Source: Verrucomicrobiota bacterium (GTDB lineage Bacteria; Verrucomicrobiota; Verrucomicrobiia; Limisphaerales; UBA11320). Taken from it: a DNA stretch of 64,000 bases. The stretch lies in NCBI GenBank assembly GCA_016199985.1, contig JACQFQ010000061.1, positions 1-64,000 on the forward strand, written 5' to 3'. The notes under the pieces are model-generated. The model worked only from the letters and a program-made list of their open reading frames with translations. It was not told where the DNA came from and made no database searches. Every line of letters begins with the position of its first letter. Within the stretch, counting starts at the first letter, position 1. Positions 61,601-64,000 of the stretch are shown in pieces. A program made the translations under genes and the position numbers.

Positions 61601-64000
61601 TGTCAGCACCTCCTGGACAATGGACGCCTGGGTCAATCCTCTGGTCCTCCCCGGCGGACCGAAAGCGATTCTGGGAGCGTTCGGACAGTGCAGGGACGCT
61701 GGCCTGGTTCAGAGCGGCCATGCGCTGGGCGTGGCGTATCAACCTCCGGGCGGGTGCAGTCAGCTCCTCCTGGCAACGAACGAGATCGCGATCGGGACCT
61801 GGTATCACCTTGCCGCTTCATTCGACGGGCATGATGTTCGTTTGTATGTCGATGGCATCCTGCGAACGAACGCCCCTGGAGACACGGGCTACGTGGCCTC
61901 GGATTTTGGTTGGCAGATTGGCGGCACGGCTTGCTGCGCGGGCAACAATTTCGGCGGGATGGTGGATGAACCGGCTGTCTATGACCACGCCTTGGATCCC
62001 GTTGAGATTCTGGCGATCGCCCAGAGTGGCAACCGAGGGCGCTGCGCCAGCCAGGGCTTTTTCGTTCAGCAGTTCGCGCCCTCGGGCGTGCTGACCGGAA
62101 GTCTGAGCCAGGTTTCCATCACCTTCAACCAACCTGCCGGCGCGGCCAGCTTCACGCGGGAGGATGTTCGCGTCGAAACGCCGGGAGGTCCGCTGTCCGT
62201 CGCGGACATCAGCATCGAAGCCTCCGCTGATCCCCGCAGATTCACCATCCACTTTCCGAGCCAGACCGCCGAAGGCGACTTTCGCGTTATCGTGGGGCCC
62301 CAGATTCTGGATCTCAGCGGCAATCCCATGACGGGAGGAATCGCGGCCACCAATCGTTTGACCCTGGATCACACGGGTCCGCGAGTCGTCTCCACGTCGC
62401 CACAGAGCGTCGCGTTGACGCGCGTCGACGCGATCGACGTCACCTTTGATGGTCTCATTGATTCCGCCACGCTTTCGCCTGCGGACTTGGTGATCACCGG
62501 GGCCAACGCGCCTGCCATCGGCTCCGTCTCGCCGCTCTCCGGCTTCACCCACCGCTTCCAGCTGAACGCGCCCCTTCAGGCCGGGACGTACACGCTCGCC
62601 GTGGGCCCCAACATTGCGGACCGGGCCGGGAATCTCATGGATCAGGACGGGGACGGGGTGAAGGGGGAGGCGACGGATGATGTGTATCGGTGGACGCTCG
62701 AAGTGCGCGCGGCGGATCTCGCCGTGACGGCGCTCGAGACGCCTCCGACCGCGGCGGCTGGTTCTTCAACGCCGGTCCTGATCACGCTCGCGAATCTGGG
62801 CTCCGCCACCGCGGTCGGTCCCTGGGACAACGAATTCCTGATCGCCGACTCGGCGGCCGGCGCGAATGCGGCGTCGCTGGGAGCATTTCGATTCGAAGGC
62901 TCGATTGCCCCCGGGGCGTCGTTGGTCGTAACGCAGCGGGTCATTTTCGCTCCCAATCTGGCCGGCCCCCATTTCGTCGGGCTCCGCGCGGACCAGGGGC
63001 TTCGGGTCATCGAGATCGAGCGGGGGAACAATCTTCGCTACGCGTCTTCGCCAATCACTGTGACCGCGCCAGACCTGGCTATCACGGCGTTCACCGCGCC
63101 CGCCGCGGTGGTGCTCGGACAAACCGTCTCCGTGAACTGGACCGTGAGCAACCCGGGCACTGCTCCGACGCCTTCGGCGGCGGTGGATCGCCTCTATCTC
63201 AGCCGTTCCTCCACGGCCCTCGTCGACGGGATACTCGTCAGCGAACTGAGCGGCCAGCCGCTGAACCCGGGGCAATCCTACTCTCGCAACTTGAACGTGG
63301 TCCCGCCTGTTCAGAACTTCGGCGTCGATCCGCACTACTACTGGCTTCTGTTCACGGACGTCACGCAGACGCAAAGCGAATCCAAGGAGGACAACAACCT
63401 GGCGTCGCGTCCGGTGACGGTGTCGCTTCCGCCCCTTCCAGACCTCATGTCCGCGCAGGTGACCGTTCCCGCGGCCACGGCGCCGAACGAGCCGTTCTCT
63501 GTCAGCTGGGTGGTGACCAATCGGGGCAATCTCGCGGTGGACGCCGCGTGGATGGAACGCATCCAGGTTCGGGACGCCCTGGACCGTACGCTGCCTCTCG
63601 TGTTCCTCCGCGTCACGAACCAGTTGCCCGTCGGCGGAACCCTCACTCGAACTCAGCTGGTTCAGATTCCGCCCGCCGTCGCCGCGGGATCCGTTCACAT
63701 CACCGTGAATGTCGACCAGGACAACGAAGTGATCGAGTCGGACGAAAGCAATAACACGGCGGTTTCGCTGACCGCGATAGAGCTGGAGTCTTCGCTCTCA
63801 ATCGATCCCACGTCGCTTGTTCTCGACGAAGGCCAGGAAGCCACCCTGACGCTCACGCGCAACGCCGACCCAGTGGATGCGCTCGTGGTCACGATCGGCA
63901 ATACAGTTCCCAGCGGGCTCTCCGCTCCCGCGCAGGCGACTTTCGGGCCGGGGGTCAGCCGGATCAGCATTCCAGTGAAGGCCGTCGCCGATAACATCCC
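58680..64000 (+). CDS. Giant secreted multidomain repeat protein (3' end beyond window)
   Basis: The frame starting at ATG 58680 stays open to the right edge: 1773 complete codons so far, no stop. N-terminal signal/anchor at residues ~25-52. Residues ~55-880 hold four ~181-residue repeats, each with a (Y/F)YCC-GGP motif (Tyr at 234, 415, 595 and 778) in a beta-helix-like setting. Next comes a LamG-like domain (LVGWWPGEDSTADIAG ... GTWYHLAASFDGHDVRLYVDG), then an Ig-like domain (SQVSITFNQPAGAASFTREDV). Three CARDB-type domains follow (ADLAVTALETPP, PDLAITAFTAPA, PDLMSAQVTVPA), and the start of a Calx-beta-like domain (LDEGQEATLTLTRN). It is probably a cell-surface or matrix protein for adhesion or carbohydrate binding. 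The C-terminal sorting signal, if any, is outside the window. Confidence 0.85.
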   Translation, partial: MRNEACSLSRRPRSAGGVSFSGRLPKLSGALILAVLSIVWTMALPLVAENLPDPTIVWIGGVSANWGDPRNWNPTRLPGPGDHVAIQADGATVNVAGGVSIASLRLGNVLGGASALVVDADIQVSTLGVVYATGTLRFRSGHLVGPGDWEIAGAMEWIGGRVKNGLVIDPGGVLKFVGNGTLGSDDSGAPATLHNRGTVSWSNDASYLYMYNGARITNDGLWRSDRTSGTQLYYCCGGPRGAFVNHGILQRSTGTGVEDLGDVEFDNDGEIKVTLGVLRIVQNAVFRTGTHITGPEQFILAGGNTQLMGAIQLDGLLFFSGANIRGVGSLKGPIPAEWYSGRVYGQVTVEAGATLKLTGGATYLGSDDSASPAVLTNRGTLAWSSAAGYSYLFNGSQIRNEGLFDMQVDGTPLYYCCGGPSGGVINTGTIRKSGTTGVASLGNVTLDQQGTMDLSSGNIAISASSTFRSGSRLTGDGSLLLQGGDATFEGVVQLQGTLNFVGANIRGNVRLTGPVPAVWTSGRLYDLLTVEAGATLEMRGGSHYAGNDTPGLGALINKGTLLWPEADAYIYAFNGFPFRNEGTWRLEVDGTHIYYCCGGPSATFLNKGVYTKSGGGGVATFGQVILDQQGLLTASSGEIQIGSDATFRDGSRIGGSRPIRVVGGTARFEGTTLLQGGPLDLSGANIVGNGHFSGAARMIWSSGRLYESMTIEEGATLLIQGGDHMFGSDSAQNPASLINRGTVRWVDPNAYIRHFNASQIFNHGSWILEAPNVQLTFYCCGGPGGTFINDGVLRKTASSGTVSIGDMRDVERGKIIVEGGVLFSGSSPSIEPSSQLTVYAGAGESRYHLRSGGDLGGSLKVLPAPGATLDPSQSYTLVTLDSRIGTFGVSDLPPSSTGDPWSLRYSLRSVEMVQRQSCLAHGLVGWWPGEDSTADIAGTHTGFILNGVGYTNGIVGRAFLLDGNSSFIQLGELPVSTSWTMDAWVNPLVLPGGPKAILGAFGQCRDAGLVQSGHALGVAYQPPGGCSQLLLATNEIAIGTWYHLAASFDGHDVRLYVDGILRTNAPGDTGYVASDFGWQIGGTACCAGNNFGGMVDEPAVYDHALDPVEILAIAQSGNRGRCASQGFFVQQFAPSGVLTGSLSQVSITFNQPAGAASFTREDVRVETPGGPLSVADISIEASADPRRFTIHFPSQTAEGDFRVIVGPQILDLSGNPMTGGIAATNRLTLDHTGPRVVSTSPQSVALTRVDAIDVTFDGLIDSATLSPADLVITGANAPAIGSVSPLSGFTHRFQLNAPLQAGTYTLAVGPNIADRAGNLMDQDGDGVKGEATDDVYRWTLEVRAADLAVTALETPPTAAAGSSTPVLITLANLGSATAVGPWDNEFLIADSAAGANAASLGAFRFEGSIAPGASLVVTQRVIFAPNLAGPHFVGLRADQGLRVIEIERGNNLRYASSPITVTAPDLAITAFTAPAAVVLGQTVSVNWTVSNPGTAPTPSAAVDRLYLSRSSTALVDGILVSELSGQPLNPGQSYSRNLNVVPPVQNFGVDPHYYWLLFTDVTQTQSESKEDNNLASRPVTVSLPPLPDLMSAQVTVPAATAPNEPFSVSWVVTNRGNLAVDAAWMERIQVRDALDRTLPLVFLRVTNQLPVGGTLTRTQLVQIPPAVAAGSVHITVNVDQDNEVIESDESNNTAVSLTAIELESSLSIDPTSLVLDEGQEATLTLTRNADPVDALVVTIGNTVPSGLSAPAQATFGPGVSRISIPVKAVADNI
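59376..61034 (+). repeat. Four ~181-residue repeats with a CCGGP motif
   Basis: The protein motif (Y/F)YCCGGP recurs with codons starting at 59376, 59919, 60459 and 61008. The spacings are 543, 540 and 549 bp, close to 181 residues. Each motif is followed by a short turn and a strand such as AFVNHG, GVINTG, TFLNKG or TFINDG, and preceded by an N-EG/DG-x-W-like segment. The DNA is well diverged between copies, so the repeats are old rather than recent duplications. Confidence 0.8.

Noticed and set aside
62690..63754. 354-codon plus-strand frame in another phase
   Set aside because: It lies inside the giant secreted protein, whose own frame shows CARDB-like domains throughout. The alternative frame is low-complexity and Arg/Gly/Ser-rich.
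1..64000. CRISPR arrays, insertion sequences, tRNA and rRNA genes
   Set aside because: I looked for regular short repeats, transposase-like proteins, terminal inverted repeats with target duplications and conserved RNA sequence, and saw none.

Overview
The window is GC-rich bacterial DNA. It most likely comes from the phylum Verrucomicrobiota, Pedosphaera/Limisphaerales-like. This is inferred from PEP-CTERM proteins plus an exosortase, verrucomicrobial-style secreted proteins ending in a 'Y-x-L ... FFR' module, an ExbD-TonB-ExbD cassette and a YlbF protein with a Cys-rich tail. I saw no rRNA, tRNA, CRISPR array or insertion sequence.

Layout. 0-0.8 kb: a decayed region with one gene remnant. 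0.8-1.6 kb (-): an ExbB/TolQ proton channel. 2.2-5.6 kb (+): three secreted proteins, namely a paralogous pair of which only one carries PEP-CTERM, and a PstS-like binding protein closed by a strong terminator. 5.7-12.7 kb (+): the most unusual locus. A single 951-codon frame joins an AraC-family DNA-binding regulator to a complete FhaC/ShlB-type outer-membrane two-partner-secretion transporter through an internal signal-anchor. Its TpsA partner, a filamentous-haemagglutinin-like exoprotein, starts 11 nt downstream. 12.7-41.7 kb (+): a dense Wzx/Wzy-type exopolysaccharide locus. It holds the initiating phosphoglycosyltransferase, outer-membrane barrel, Wza-like exporter, Wzc-like tyrosine kinase, flippase, polymerase, glycosyltransferases, methyltransferases, an acetyltransferase, an AsnB-type amidotransferase, an SDR/Gfo-Idh fusion, a TagA/WecG enzyme, a fused exosortase/EpsI, a PEP-CTERM protein and a hypothetical protein. 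Many junctions are 4-bp ATGA overlaps. 41.7-43.4 kb (-): a TPR protein. 43.8-45.4 kb (+): ExbD-TonB-ExbD. 45.5-52.1 kb (-): a large secreted protein, DedA, YlbF-like protein and vanadium haloperoxidase-like protein. 52.3-56.8 kb: housekeeping genes ispH, dgt, trpS and agmatine deiminase. 56.9-58.5 kb: a PEP-CTERM protein and a GDPD-like protein. 58.7 kb to the right edge: one giant secreted repeat protein, still open at the end of the window.

How the parts may work together. The EPS locus makes and exports a polysaccharide. Exosortase probably processes the PEP-CTERM proteins and releases or anchors them in that matrix. The two-partner system exports a large adhesin beside it. ExbB, ExbD and TonB would energise outer-membrane uptake, but ExbB lies 42 kb from its presumed partners on the opposite strand, as a single inversion would produce. 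Functions are assigned from motifs and family knowledge only; no database search was run.
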